A stretch of 37,030 nucleotides of DNA from a virus. Shown piece by piece: positions 1 to 7,466 of this stretch (position 1 is the stretch's first letter; each line of letters starts with the position of its first letter). The DNA lies in IMG/VR virus record IMGVR_UViG_3300008259_000411, positions 1 to 37,030 of that record; one strand, 5' to 3'. A program made the translations under genes and the position numbers. A model generated the notes under the pieces. The model ran no database searches. It had not been told where the DNA came from and saw nothing but the letters and a program-made list of their open reading frames with translations.

Positions 1-114
1 CCAGCACGGGGTGATGCTGCGGGGATTGATTGTGAAGTAATCTTTTTAGCATTGGATCAACCTAAAGACGTAAGAAAACTTTTATCACTTGAACTGACAG
101 GAGCGTGGGTAAAT
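1..114. repeat. Left copy of 114-bp end redundancy (circular genome)
   Basis: Bases 1-114 are identical to 36917-37030. The repeat lies inside the large terminase frame, and the frame is continuous when one copy is removed. This marks a circular assembly or circularly permuted genome of about 36,916 bp rather than a gene-free physical terminal repeat. Confidence 0.95.
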
Positions 115-1200
115 GAAGCTCGTGAACTTCCTAAAGCTGTTATTGACGGACTTACTCATCGTGTGGGTCGATATCCGACGCAACGTGATGGAGGACCTAC
201 TTGGCATGGTGTGTGGATGGATACTAATCCAATGGATGATGACCACTGGTGGTATCGACTAGCTGAGAAAGATAAACTATCTGGCAAGTATGCATGGCAA
301 TTCTTTAAACAACCTGGGGGTGTGACTGAAGTATCTCCAGGTGATCTACCAGAGAATCCAGAAGCAAACGATCATATATTTTCTGGTGGTCGTTGGTGGA
401 AGATAAATCCTAAAGCTGAAAATGTAGGCAATCTACCAGCTGGCTATTACATGCAGATGTTAGGCGGTAAAAACTTAGATTGGATTAAATGTTATGCCGA
501 AGGTAAATACACATACGTTCAAGAAGGTAGACCCGTATGGCCAGAGTATGACGATCATGCTATGAGTGGTGAAGTAGACTATGATCCAGATCATGCATTA
601 CAAGTGGGTCTTGACTTTGGTTTAACTCCAGCAGCAGTGGTAGGCCAAAGATTACCTAATGGTCGATGGGTTATCTTAGATGAGATTGTTACATTCGATA
701 TGGGGCTTGAAAGATTTGGTCAGCAGTTATTAGCAGAACTCAATGCCAAGTATCCTAAAGCACAAGTTATGTTATGGGGTGACCCAGCTGGTATGCAACG
801 AGATGCTATTTATGAAGTCACAGCATTTGATTATTTACGCACATTAGGATTACGCGCACAGCCAACACCATCTAATGATTTTAAAGTTAGACGAGAAGCC
901 GCAGCTGCACCTATGCAAAGATTAATTGCTGGTAAACCAGGATTAATTGTTAATACTAAATGCAAGATGATTCGTAAATCCTTAGCCGGTGGTTATCATT
1001 TCAAGCGCGTATCAGTCGGTGCTGGTCAAGAACGATTTAGAGATGCGCCAAATAAAAACGAACACTCACACGTAGGTGATGCATTTGGATATCTATTGCT
1101 AGGTGGTGGTGAACATAAGCGTATGACTAAGAGTCCATTGTCAGCATCAACTATTATTGCTCAAACTGTAGCATCATCAGAGTTCAATGTATTCGATTAG
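1..1200 (+). CDS. terL: Terminase large subunit, C-terminal part (gene starts at 36563 across the join)
   Basis: DNA-packaging motor that translocates and cuts phage DNA at the portal. Joined to the segment at 36563-36916 the protein is 517 residues. This part opens with a Walker B-like stretch (VIFLALD, about residues 131-137 of the joined protein), then the coupling-type segment GAWVNEARELP. The RuvC-like nuclease domain follows, with acidic residues in GLDFG (about 323), WGDPAG (about 379) and HVGDAFGY (about 480). All expected motifs are present and the length is normal for podovirus terminases. There is no start codon here because the real start is at the other end of the window. It overlaps the next gene by 14 bases. 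Motifs are seen directly; the role follows from the family. Confidence 0.95.
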   Translation, partial: PARGDAAGIDCEVIFLALDQPKDVRKLLSLELTGAWVNEARELPKAVIDGLTHRVGRYPTQRDGGPTWHGVWMDTNPMDDDHWWYRLAEKDKLSGKYAWQFFKQPGGVTEVSPGDLPENPEANDHIFSGGRWWKINPKAENVGNLPAGYYMQMLGGKNLDWIKCYAEGKYTYVQEGRPVWPEYDDHAMSGEVDYDPDHALQVGLDFGLTPAAVVGQRLPNGRWVILDEIVTFDMGLERFGQQLLAELNAKYPKAQVMLWGDPAGMQRDAIYEVTAFDYLRTLGLRAQPTPSNDFKVRREAAAAPMQRLIAGKPGLIVNTKCKMIRKSLAGGYHFKRVSVGAGQERFRDAPNKNEHSHVGDAFGYLLLGGGEHKRMTKSPLSASTIIAQTVASSEFNVFD

Positions 1201-1672
1201 TCCAGAAATCTTAGCGGGATTACCACATGTAAAAGGTAGCTATTATATGCCTTTTCATCCAGATCATTTAGATACTTTAGACGATATCGATGAATATGTA
1301 AATGCTATGGGATATGAGGAATTTAAAGCTCAAATTATTAATCAAGCTAGTCGTGGACCCGTTATTACAGCATTTTATTATGGACGACCAGCTGCCGTAT
1401 TTGGCTGTGGCATATTGTGGCATGGTGTAGCAGAAGCATGGTCTTTGCTTACACAGCAAGCTAAGCGATATCCAATAGCGACACTTAAGGGCGCAAATTC
1501 ATTTTTAGATATCTGTTGGGTTACGTTTAACTTGCACAGATTGCAAATATCTGTTAAAACTAGTGATGCTGTGGCTTTACGTTTTGCAAGAGCTTTAAAG
1601 TTCGTTGAAGAAGGTATTATGGAAAAGTATAGTCCAGATCAGCAAGATTATACATTACTTAGGAGATTATGA
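1187..1672 (+). CDS. T7 gp13-like / GNAT-fold virion assembly protein
   Basis: 161 residues that resemble the T7 gp13 family, which has an acetyltransferase-like fold and is needed to assemble internal virion proteins. Visible signs are the N-terminal segment on position and elevation (YEEFKAQI), a central FYYGRPAAVFGCG strand pair like the GNAT core, and a C-terminal ALRFARALKFVEEG helix-strand typical of GNAT folds. The start ATG lies inside the terminase gene, so the two are translationally coupled. It sits where gp13-like genes often sit in this phage group, after terminase and before small head genes. Enzyme activity is not implied. Confidence 0.7.
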   Translation: MYSISPEILAGLPHVKGSYYMPFHPDHLDTLDDIDEYVNAMGYEEFKAQIINQASRGPVITAFYYGRPAAVFGCGILWHGVAEAWSLLTQQAKRYPIATLKGANSFLDICWVTFNLHRLQISVKTSDAVALRFARALKFVEEGIMEKYSPDQQDYTLLRRL

Positions 1673-1673
1673 C

Positions 1674-1928
1674 ATGGGCATGTTAATGGGCGGTGGAGGC
1701 AAGCCAGATACTTCGGCTGCTGAAGCTAGTTTAGCCTTGCAAAAAAAGCAAGCAGCGGACGCTGAAGCAAGAGCATTGGAAGAAAAACGTATGTTAGCAG
1801 AACAGGCTGCTGGCAGACGTAGAGCTAGAGGAGCATCTGGAGAACGAGTATTATTATCAGAAGCAAGACTAACTCCAGAAACCGGCATTGAAGAAACATT
1901 GGGCGTTAAAGAAACAACAACATCTTAA
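1674..1928 (+). CDS. Small Ala/Glu-rich coiled-coil protein, probable head/tail accessory
   Basis: 84 residues. The start at 1674 is chosen because AGGAG lies at 1661-1665; an upstream non-ATG extension would run into the previous gene. The N-terminus is glycine-rich (MGMLMGGGGKP), followed by an Ala/Gln/Lys/Glu-rich helix (about residues 15-50) likely to form a coiled coil, and an acidic tail. I do not recognise a family. Position in the cluster between terminase and portal suggests a minor virion or assembly protein, as with small genes next to the T7 gp6.7-7.3 region, but this is inference. Confidence 0.75.
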   Translation: MGMLMGGGGKPDTSAAEASLALQKKQAADAEARALEEKRMLAEQAAGRRRARGASGERVLLSEARLTPETGIEETLGVKETTTS

Positions 1929-1938
1929 GGAGAAAATT

Positions 1939-2142
1939 ATGGGCGGACGTTCATCATCACCACCACCACCACCACCACCAGAACCAGTAAAACCAGTAGT
2001 TACCGATACAGCAAAAGCTGAAGCTTCAGCATCTGCGGCAAGTAAACGTGCAAGACAAAGACGATCATCTTTACTTGTATCAGCTACAACGCCAGAATCA
2101 TTAGGCACTGGTGAATCATTAGGCACTGGCGGAGGCGTATAA
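1939..2142 (+). CDS. Proline-rich small protein with C-terminal GESLGT repeat
   Basis: 67 residues. A strong ribosome site (AAGGAGAA, 1927-1934) fixes the start at 1939. The protein begins MGGRSSS, then has a run of seven prolines, an Ala/Ser/Lys-rich middle with RARQRR, and ends in a tandem ESLGTG duplication. The duplication is visible in DNA as two copies of GAATCATTAGGCACTGG. It resembles its upstream neighbour in ending (both have a basic RxRR segment followed by LLS or LLVS), so the two may be distant paralogues. The ATG of the next gene overlaps its stop. Function unknown; low-complexity virion accessory is the best guess. Confidence 0.7.
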   Translation: MGGRSSSPPPPPPPEPVKPVVTDTAKAEASASAASKRARQRRSSLLVSATTPESLGTGESLGTGGGV

Positions 2143-2300
2143 TGAAAGACAACAAAATGCAAGCCAAAGTTAAGAAAGTTATGCGTGAGTATAAAAAAGG
2201 CACGCTTCATTCTGGCAAAGGTGGACCAGTTGTTAAATCACAAAAGCAAGCCGTTGCTATTGCAATGAGTGAAGCTGGAATGGCTAAAAAAGGATATTAA
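2142..2300 (+). CDS. DUF6496-like small basic protein
   Basis: 52 residues. The sequence carries the signature seen in many phage and bacterial DUF6496 proteins: a VMREYKKGTLHSG segment, then a GGPVVKSQKQAVAIAMSEAG block, ending in a lysine-rich tail. The start at 2142 overlaps the previous stop as TAATG. The family has no known function; such genes are common in phage genomes near structural genes. I am fairly confident of the family and have no basis for a specific role. Confidence 0.75.
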   Translation: MKDNKMQAKVKKVMREYKKGTLHSGKGGPVVKSQKQAVAIAMSEAGMAKKGY

Positions 2301-2301
2301 T

Positions 2302-2454
2302 ATGAAAGAAGTCTGGGATAAGGAAAGACCAAAAGATTTAGGTAAGCCTAAAAAATTATCACCTATGCAAAAAGCAGCAGCAAAGCAAATGGCTAAAAAA
2401 GCTGGTAGACCATATCCTAATCTTGTGGACAACATGAGGGCATCTAAAAAATGA
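2302..2454 (+). CDS. Small basic conserved phage protein
   Basis: 50 residues, very rich in lysine. It has a KKLSPMQKAAAKQMAKKAGRP helix-like stretch followed by PYPNLVDNMRA. The latter segment is a pattern I associate with small conserved phage proteins lying near DUF6496 genes, but I cannot name a family. The start ATG at 2302 comes one base after the previous stop. The gene ends in an ATGA overlap with the next gene, so the cluster is translationally coupled. Possibly DNA-binding given its charge; that is inference only. Confidence 0.7.
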   Translation: MKEVWDKERPKDLGKPKKLSPMQKAAAKQMAKKAGRPYPNLVDNMRASKK

Positions 2455-2609
2455 AAGCAGAATTATCAGTAGAGTTAGATGACGACGATATTAAATCTAG
2501 CGCTAAATTTGTTGAGCAAGCTGTAAAACTTATGATGAAATATTCAAAAGATAAAAAGCAAGGCTTAATGGATTCAGAAGAAGATATGATGGAAGATAAT
2601 GGCGATTAA
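2451..2609 (+). CDS. Small acidic protein, unknown
   Basis: 52 residues. It starts in an ATGA overlap with the previous gene (2451-2454) and overlaps the next start by 11 bases. The N-terminus is MKAELSVELDDDD, the middle a short amphipathic helix (AKFVEQAVKLMMKYSKDKK), and the C-terminus is strongly acidic and Met-rich. Its opposite charge to the two upstream basic proteins is notable. No family recognised. Confidence 0.65.
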   Translation: MKAELSVELDDDDIKSSAKFVEQAVKLMMKYSKDKKQGLMDSEEDMMEDNGD

Positions 2610-3183
2610 TATATTACGTGAGTCGGATACTACTAAATCACGACATGTTAATCCAGCTTATGTAGATAAAGATGGAATTAGTTATATTGCTAGTTCTGAT
2701 AAACCATTTCCTAATATAGATGTAAATCATTTACGTCTACATGAAGGACGTGCATTTTATTGTTATAAGTTATATCCAAACTCAGCTCAATTAGCTGCCG
2801 GTGCAAGTATTGATATTGCAGTCGCATGGGCTAGTGGAATTAAGCCACATCTTGTATATGATGCAAATTGTGGTGGTGATGCAGAAATATATTTATATGA
2901 AGGAGCTGTAGTGACTGGTGGCACAGCATTAACATCTTTTGCTAGAAATAGAACAACTGCTATTACAAGTGCAAGTGCAATATTGCTTAATCCTACAGTG
3001 ACATCAGTAGGCACATTATTAGAAGCAGAGTTTATTGCTGGAGGCACTGGTAAAAAATCTGGCGGTGGTATTGCTGGAACAACAGAGCAAATATTAGCAC
3101 CATTAACAACATATTTATTTAGATTAACTAATGTGAACGGAACAGATCACATGGCTTACTTACATTTAGAATGGTATGAATAA
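2599..3183 (+). CDS. Probable virion structural protein (beta-rich)
   Basis: 194 residues. The sequence is rich in beta-type residues, with alternating hydrophobics and Thr/Ser/Gly turns. It has one Cys-containing stretch (YDANCGGDAEIYLYEG) and a C-terminal strand ending HMAYLHLEWYE. It lies between terminase and portal in the head gene cluster, and proteins of this kind in related podoviruses are often annotated as virion or head decoration proteins. I cannot prove this from sequence. The start at 2599 overlaps the upstream gene; the stop overlaps the next ATG. Confidence 0.7.
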   Translation: MAINILRESDTTKSRHVNPAYVDKDGISYIASSDKPFPNIDVNHLRLHEGRAFYCYKLYPNSAQLAAGASIDIAVAWASGIKPHLVYDANCGGDAEIYLYEGAVVTGGTALTSFARNRTTAITSASAILLNPTVTSVGTLLEAEFIAGGTGKKSGGGIAGTTEQILAPLTTYLFRLTNVNGTDHMAYLHLEWYE

Positions 3184-3455
3184 TGACATTAAAAAAACAT
3201 CAAAATCCTAAAGGTGGTTTAAATGAAGCTGGAAGAAAGTATTTTGAAAAAAAAGAGGGCGGAAATCTACAATCACCAGTCAAGAGCGGTGTTAATCCTA
3301 GGCGTGTGTCTTTTGCTGCTCGCTTTGGTGGAATGGCTGGTCCGTTGGTAGATGAAAAAGGTAGGCCTACAAGATTGAAGTTAGCATTAAAAGCATGGGG
3401 ATTTGGTAGTAAAGAATCAGCCAAGAAATTTGCAAATACACATAAGAAAGATTAA
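3183..3455 (+). CDS. DUF6321-like small basic protein
   Basis: 90 residues. The order KGGLNEAGRKYF, GGNLQSPV, NPRRVSFAARFGGMAGPL and DEKGRPTRLKLALKAWGF matches a widespread small phage protein family that I know as DUF6321-like. Function is unknown. It is strongly basic. The start overlaps the previous stop (TAATG at 3181-3185), and the stop lies two bases before the portal start, so it belongs to the same operon. Confidence is good for family resemblance, none for function. Confidence 0.75.
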   Translation: MTLKKHQNPKGGLNEAGRKYFEKKEGGNLQSPVKSGVNPRRVSFAARFGGMAGPLVDEKGRPTRLKLALKAWGFGSKESAKKFANTHKKD

Positions 3456-3457
3456 TT

Positions 3458-5041
3458 ATGGCAGAAATGATGAGATTATCCGCAGAGGATGTTTTAAAAC
3501 GACACGATAAAGCTCTTACTAAAAAAGAGGACTTTAGAAACTTATACGAAGAATGTTATGAGTTTGCATTGCCACAACGTAATCTTTACGATGGCTATTA
3601 TGATGGTAAAACATCTGGCCAGAAAAAGATGAATCGTGTATTTGATGCAACAGCTATTAACTCTACACAACGATTTGCTAATCGTATGCAATCTGGCATA
3701 TTCCCACCACAACGTAAATGGTGCAGATTAGAGCCAGGCACAGATATTCCAGAAGCAAGAAAACAAGAAGCACAAGCAGCGCTAGATGTGTATGCAGATA
3801 AGATGTTTGCTGCATTAAAGCAATCTAACTTTGATATTGCTATTGGTGAATTCTTACTTGATTTATCTGTAGGCACTGCTGTGATGATGGTGCAACCAGG
3901 TGATGATATTAATCCAATTAACTTTATTCCTGTGCCACAATTCTTAGTATCATTTGAAGAAGGTGCTAATGGTCAAGTAGATAATGTATATAGACGTATG
4001 CGTCTTAAAGGCGAGTCTATTATGCGTCAATGGCCAGATGCAAATATTCCAGCAGACTTACAAAAGAAAATAGATCAAAAGCCAACAGATGAATTAGATT
4101 TTATTGAGGCTACTATTTTAGATCAAAAGCGTGGTGATTTTTGTTATCACGTGATTCATAAAGAATCTAAGACTGAATTAGTCTATAGACGAATGAATAC
4201 TAGCCCATGGATTGTATCACGTTATGCAAAAGTAGCTGGTGAAATCTATGGCCGTGGTCCATTAATTACTGCATTACCAGATATTAAAACACTTAATAAG
4301 ACATTAGAGCTTGTATTAAAGAACGCATCATTAGCAATCTCTGGCGTTTATACAGCAGCAGATGATGGCGTATTGAATCCTAATACAGTTAAGATTGTTC
4401 CTGGCGCTATTATTCCCGTAGCACGTAATGGTGGCCCACAAGGAGAATCTCTAAAAGCATTGCCAAGAGCTGGCGATTTTAATGTATCACAAATCATTAT
4501 GAATGATTTACGTATGAGCATTAAACGTATATTACTAGATGAATCTTTACCACCAGACAACATGTCAGCACGTTCAGCTACGGAAGTGGTAGAAAGAATG
4601 AAAGAATTATCACAAAATCTAGGATCGGCTTTTGGCAGACTTATTAACGAAACTATGATTCCATTAGTCACTAAGATACTATCAGTCATGGATAGTCGTG
4701 GTATGATTAACTTGCCATTAAAGGTTAATGGACTTGAAGTTAAGGTGTCAGCAGTAGCTCCACTTGCTATGGCTCAAGCTATGGAAGATGTGCAGAACGT
4801 ATTACAATATGCACAGATCGCTCAAGGCGTAGGACCACAAGGTCAATCTATGATTAAAATAGATTCTATGTTAGAGTTAATTGCAGAGAAGTTAGGTATA
4901 CCACAACGCATACTTAATACAGCAGAAGAACGTATGATGATTCAGCAACAACAAATGCAAATGGCTGCTGTGGCAGCTCAAGCAGCACCAGAGCAAGTTC
5001 CAGAGATGGTTAAAGGTGCTATGCAACAAGGAGCTATGTAA
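3458..5041 (+). CDS. Portal (head-tail connector) protein, T7 gp8-like
   Basis: 527 residues, close to the 536 of T7 gp8. It forms the dodecameric ring at one vertex through which DNA is packaged and to which the tail attaches. Recognisable portal features are the N-terminal helical segment with YEFALPQRN and RVFDATAINSTQRFANRMQSG, the FDIAIGEFLLDLSVGTAVMMV block, the IYGRGPLITALPDIKTLNKTLE segment, and a C-terminal Gln/Met/Ala-rich region (MIQQQQMQMAAVAAQAAPEQ) typical of the barrel. The stop overlaps the next start. Family assignment is firm. Confidence 0.92.
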   Translation: MAEMMRLSAEDVLKRHDKALTKKEDFRNLYEECYEFALPQRNLYDGYYDGKTSGQKKMNRVFDATAINSTQRFANRMQSGIFPPQRKWCRLEPGTDIPEARKQEAQAALDVYADKMFAALKQSNFDIAIGEFLLDLSVGTAVMMVQPGDDINPINFIPVPQFLVSFEEGANGQVDNVYRRMRLKGESIMRQWPDANIPADLQKKIDQKPTDELDFIEATILDQKRGDFCYHVIHKESKTELVYRRMNTSPWIVSRYAKVAGEIYGRGPLITALPDIKTLNKTLELVLKNASLAISGVYTAADDGVLNPNTVKIVPGAIIPVARNGGPQGESLKALPRAGDFNVSQIIMNDLRMSIKRILLDESLPPDNMSARSATEVVERMKELSQNLGSAFGRLINETMIPLVTKILSVMDSRGMINLPLKVNGLEVKVSAVAPLAMAQAMEDVQNVLQYAQIAQGVGPQGQSMIKIDSMLELIAEKLGIPQRILNTAEERMMIQQQQMQMAAVAAQAAPEQVPEMVKGAMQQGAM

Positions 5042-5307
5042 TGGCTGGATGGGAAGATTTAGAACAAGGATTGCCACTAGATGTTAGAGATGTTAATCAA
5101 GCTAGAGAAGATTTAGATAGATTAGCATTACGTGTATTAGGTGGTGACGATGGAAAGAAGTTAATGGATTGGTTACGCCAATCTGTTTTAGAGCAACCAG
5201 TTGCCTTGCCTGGTAGCGATTCTAGTTATGCTTACTACCGAGAAGGTCAGAACAGCATAGTCAGAGATTTAGAAGCAAGGTTAATTCGTGCAAGGAAAAT
5301 CAAATGA
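5041..5307 (+). CDS. Bbp19-like small head-associated protein
   Basis: 88 residues following the portal gene. The pattern GDDGKKLMDWLRQ, then YYREGQNSIVRDLEARL resembles the phage Bbp19-type family (named from Bordetella phage BPP-1), which usually sits next to portal and scaffold genes in podoviruses. The exact role is unknown. It overlaps the portal stop by one base and the scaffold start by four (ATGA). Mostly helical and rich in Arg and Asp. Confidence 0.65.
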   Translation: MAGWEDLEQGLPLDVRDVNQAREDLDRLALRVLGGDDGKKLMDWLRQSVLEQPVALPGSDSSYAYYREGQNSIVRDLEARLIRARKIK

Positions 5308-6086
5308 CAGACGACGTAATCGAGCCTAGCAGCTCTGAGGAAGTTTCTCAAGACTCTGGCCTACTCGATAATGTAAATGTAGAACCAGCAGCAAACACAG
5401 ATCCAAACGCAACAGCAATATCACATCTTGATACTCCAGAAGATGATGATGGCCCATTAGAAAGACCAGATTGGTGGCCAGAAAACTTTTGGAAAAAAGA
5501 TGATGCAGAACCAGATCTAGAAGCGATTGCAAAATCATGGACAGATCTTCGTAAGCAAATCTCACAAGGTAAACACAAAGCACCAGCAGATGGTAATTAT
5601 GACTATTCAGCTTTTGGCAATACACCAGAAGATGATCCTGTTCGTGGCCATGTAGCAACATGGGCTAAAGAACATGGTGTTAGCCAAGCTGCATTAGATG
5701 ACTTAGTAAAACCTATTGTAGAGATGAATGCTAACTTAGCACAAACATCTACATTCAATGTAGAACAAGAGCGTAAATCTTTAGGCCCTAATGCTGATGC
5801 TAGAATTAAAAGCATTGTGCAATGGGGAACAGGCTTAGTTCAAAAAGGTGTATGGAGTAAAGACGACTTTGAAGAATTCAAGTTTATGGGTGGAACAGCT
5901 AAAGGGATATCTGCTTTAGAGAAACTTCGTGGTGCTTATGAAGGCCGAGTGCCAACAGATAGCTCTCCAGAAGGAAACGCTCCAACAAAAACTGAACTTT
6001 ATCAATTGGTCGCTGATCCAAGATACCAGACAGATAAAGCGTTTAGAGAGAAAGTAGAGAAACAATTCCAAGAAGCTTTTGGTTAA
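5304..6086 (+). CDS. Scaffold / capsid assembly protein
   Basis: 260 residues. Scaffolds guide capsid shell formation and leave before maturation. Signs here are a long acidic, disordered N-terminus (about residues 1-60, with EDDDGPLERPDWWPENFWKKDD), a middle helical region, and a short basic C-terminal helix (DKAFREKVEKQFQEAFG), which is typical for coat binding. Its place between portal and capsid genes and its end at a strong terminator also fit. T7 gp9 is somewhat longer (about 307 residues). Assignment rests on position plus composition. Confidence 0.8.
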   Translation: MTDDVIEPSSSEEVSQDSGLLDNVNVEPAANTDPNATAISHLDTPEDDDGPLERPDWWPENFWKKDDAEPDLEAIAKSWTDLRKQISQGKHKAPADGNYDYSAFGNTPEDDPVRGHVATWAKEHGVSQAALDDLVKPIVEMNANLAQTSTFNVEQERKSLGPNADARIKSIVQWGTGLVQKGVWSKDDFEEFKFMGGTAKGISALEKLRGAYEGRVPTDSSPEGNAPTKTELYQLVADPRYQTDKAFREKVEKQFQEAFG

Positions 6087-6105
6087 AACGCAAATAGCTT
6101 CAAAT

Positions 6106-6132
6106 AGCCCCCTTGATTGGGGGCTTTTTTTT
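6106..6132 (+). terminator. Rho-independent terminator after scaffold gene
   Basis: Perfect 7-bp stem AGCCCCC (6106-6112) / GGGGGCT (6119-6125), loop TTGATT, followed by a run of eight T. It separates the portal-scaffold transcript from the capsid transcript. Confidence 0.92.
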
Positions 6133-6150
6133 GCATTTTACACAAAACAC

Positions 6151-6179
6151 TTGCACATTTTTGTAAATTGTGTTAAAAA
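6151..6179 (+). promoter_or_regulatory. Sigma-70-type promoter for the capsid transcript
   Basis: TTGCAC (6151-6156), 17-base spacer, TAAAAA (6174-6179) preceded by TG one base upstream (extended -10). It lies directly after the terminator and about 140 bases before the capsid ATG. Candidate by pattern; not proven. Confidence 0.55.
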
Positions 6180-6213
6180 TCCTCCAAGGCTAATTGCATT
6201 CGCAACCCTTCAC

Positions 6214-6273
6214 ACAAGTAGCGTCTTGTCGGCTGGCTATCGTAAATAGCAAGCAACGGCCCAGAACGTCTGG
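6214..6273 (+). promoter_or_regulatory. Structured 5' leader of capsid gene (three hairpins)
   Basis: Three small hairpins follow one another in the 5' untranslated region: ACAAG/CTTGT (6214-6229, loop TAGCGT), GCTAT/ATAGC (6236-6250, loop CGTAA), and CCAGA/TCTGG (6261-6273, loop ACG). The remaining leader is T-rich and ends with AGGAG (6311-6315) six bases before the capsid ATG. It may stabilise the capsid mRNA or help its translation; the function is inferred. Confidence 0.4.
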
Positions 6274-6321
6274 CTAACCAAAGCGATAAACTTTATTTTT
6301 TATCAATTCTAGGAGAATAAC

Positions 6322-7161
6322 ATGGCTATTGGATTATCTAATGCTTTTGTAACCCTCTTTGATGCCGAAGTTAAACAGGCTTACCAAGGTAAGGCAAAGT
6401 TAGTTGGTGCAGTTCGCCAAAGACGCGGCGTTGAAGGATCAGTAGTAAAATTTCCTAAAGTAGGCAAAGGTGTTGCTACTTTAAGAGTTCCACAAACAGA
6501 CGTAACACCTCTAAATGCTGGCTGGAGCCAAGTAACTGCTACTTTAGCAGATTGGAATGCAGCTGAGTATTCAGACATTTTTATGCAACAAAAAGTAAAC
6601 TTTGACGAAAGACAAGAGTTAGTGCAATTAGTATCTAACGCTATTGGCCGTCGTCAAGACCAAATGATTCTTGATGCACTTGCTGCATCTGGCACATCAT
6701 TAACTGTTGGTAACGACATTGGCACAACAGACTCTAACCTTAACGTAGCTAAATTACGTGAAGCTAAACGTCTATTGGACAAAAACAACGTTCCACCAGA
6801 AGGTCGTCACATTGTTATCCATGGTAACAACTTGGCATCATTACTTTCAGAAACAGCAGTAACTTCTTCTGACTTTAATACAGTTAAGGCTCTTGTAGCT
6901 GGTGAACTTAATACATTCTTAGGTTTCACATTCCATGTATTAGGTGATCGTTCAGAAGGTGGTTTAGCAATTGATGGTTCTTCAGACAGAACAGTATTTG
7001 CGTTCCATAAAGACGCTGTTGGTTATGCTGAAGGTATTGCACCTAAGACAGAGATCAATTACATTCCAGAAAAGACATCATTCCTTGTGAATGCAATCTT
7101 CTCTGCGACTGCAACAACGATCGATGCTGAAGGTATTGTTCAATTAACTTGCCGCGAATAA
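6322..7161 (+). CDS. Major capsid protein (HK97-type fold)
   Basis: 279 residues. It builds the icosahedral shell. Features are an N-terminal segment ending before VKFPKVGKG, an E-loop/P-domain-like stretch (DFxxAEYSDIFMQQKVNFDERQELVQ region) with the long helix NAIGRRQDQMILDALAA, and an A-domain with GRHIVIHGNNLASLL and FLGFTFHVLG. It ends on strands VNAIFSATATTIDAEGIVQL. This matches phage coat proteins of podoviruses related to BPP-1 or pelagiphages. It has its own promoter, structured leader and strong SD (AGGAG), as expected for the most abundant virion protein. Context and motifs agree. Confidence 0.88.
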   Translation: MAIGLSNAFVTLFDAEVKQAYQGKAKLVGAVRQRRGVEGSVVKFPKVGKGVATLRVPQTDVTPLNAGWSQVTATLADWNAAEYSDIFMQQKVNFDERQELVQLVSNAIGRRQDQMILDALAASGTSLTVGNDIGTTDSNLNVAKLREAKRLLDKNNVPPEGRHIVIHGNNLASLLSETAVTSSDFNTVKALVAGELNTFLGFTFHVLGDRSEGGLAIDGSSDRTVFAFHKDAVGYAEGIAPKTEINYIPEKTSFLVNAIFSATATTIDAEGIVQLTCRE

Positions 7162-7173
7162 GGAGAATAAAAC

Positions 7174-7390
7174 ATGGCTTATTCATCAACTGGTTTATCT
7201 GCTGCTGGCGGTCAATCTAAAGCTGGTAATGCACCACAGCTCTGGACATACTCTAGCGCAGACGCGCGATTTAATTTATGTATTTGATACAACCAATACT
7301 CTTGGTCATCTTGTATATGTAAATGCTAACAGTGGCACAGTAGTAGATGTAACTGATGGTCTTGCTGTAACTTCTACAGACTCAGATTAA
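7174..7390 (+). pseudogene. Disrupted small head protein gene after capsid (deletion/frameshift)
   Basis: A strong SD (AGGAGAATAAAAC before the ATG at 7174) starts a frame reading MAYSSTGLSAAGG, then NAPQLWTYSSADA, that stops early at 7285-7287 after 37 codons. From 7268 another frame continues in register with what a full protein should contain (DLIYVFDTTNTLGHLVYVN, ending VTSTDSD at 7388-7390). The two halves differ by one base of frame and look as if a piece is missing at about 7262-7270. Intact small genes of this kind commonly follow podovirus capsid genes. It may be a true mutation, a mixed-strain assembly error, or a rare frameshift. Confidence 0.65.
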
Positions 7391-7417
7391 TCAGAGTAGT
7401 AAATATGTAACTATGGG

Positions 7418-7444
7418 TAAGGTGGGTGTTTTGCACTCACCTTA
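7418..7444 (+). terminator. Stem-loop between capsid cluster and tail tube A gene
   Basis: An 11-bp stem TAAGGTGGGTG (7418-7428) / CACTCACCTTA (7434-7444), with one G-U pair and a TTTTG loop. The tail behind it is only weakly T-rich (TTCTC), so partial termination or an mRNA-stabilising end after the capsid genes is as likely as full termination. Confidence 0.55.
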
Positions 7445-7466
7445 TTCTCACATCTGGAGATAGAGT

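Noticed and set aside
1970-1981. His-codon-like CACCACCACC run as an engineered tag
   Set aside because: In the coding frame it reads as proline (CCA) codons; it is natural low-complexity sequence.
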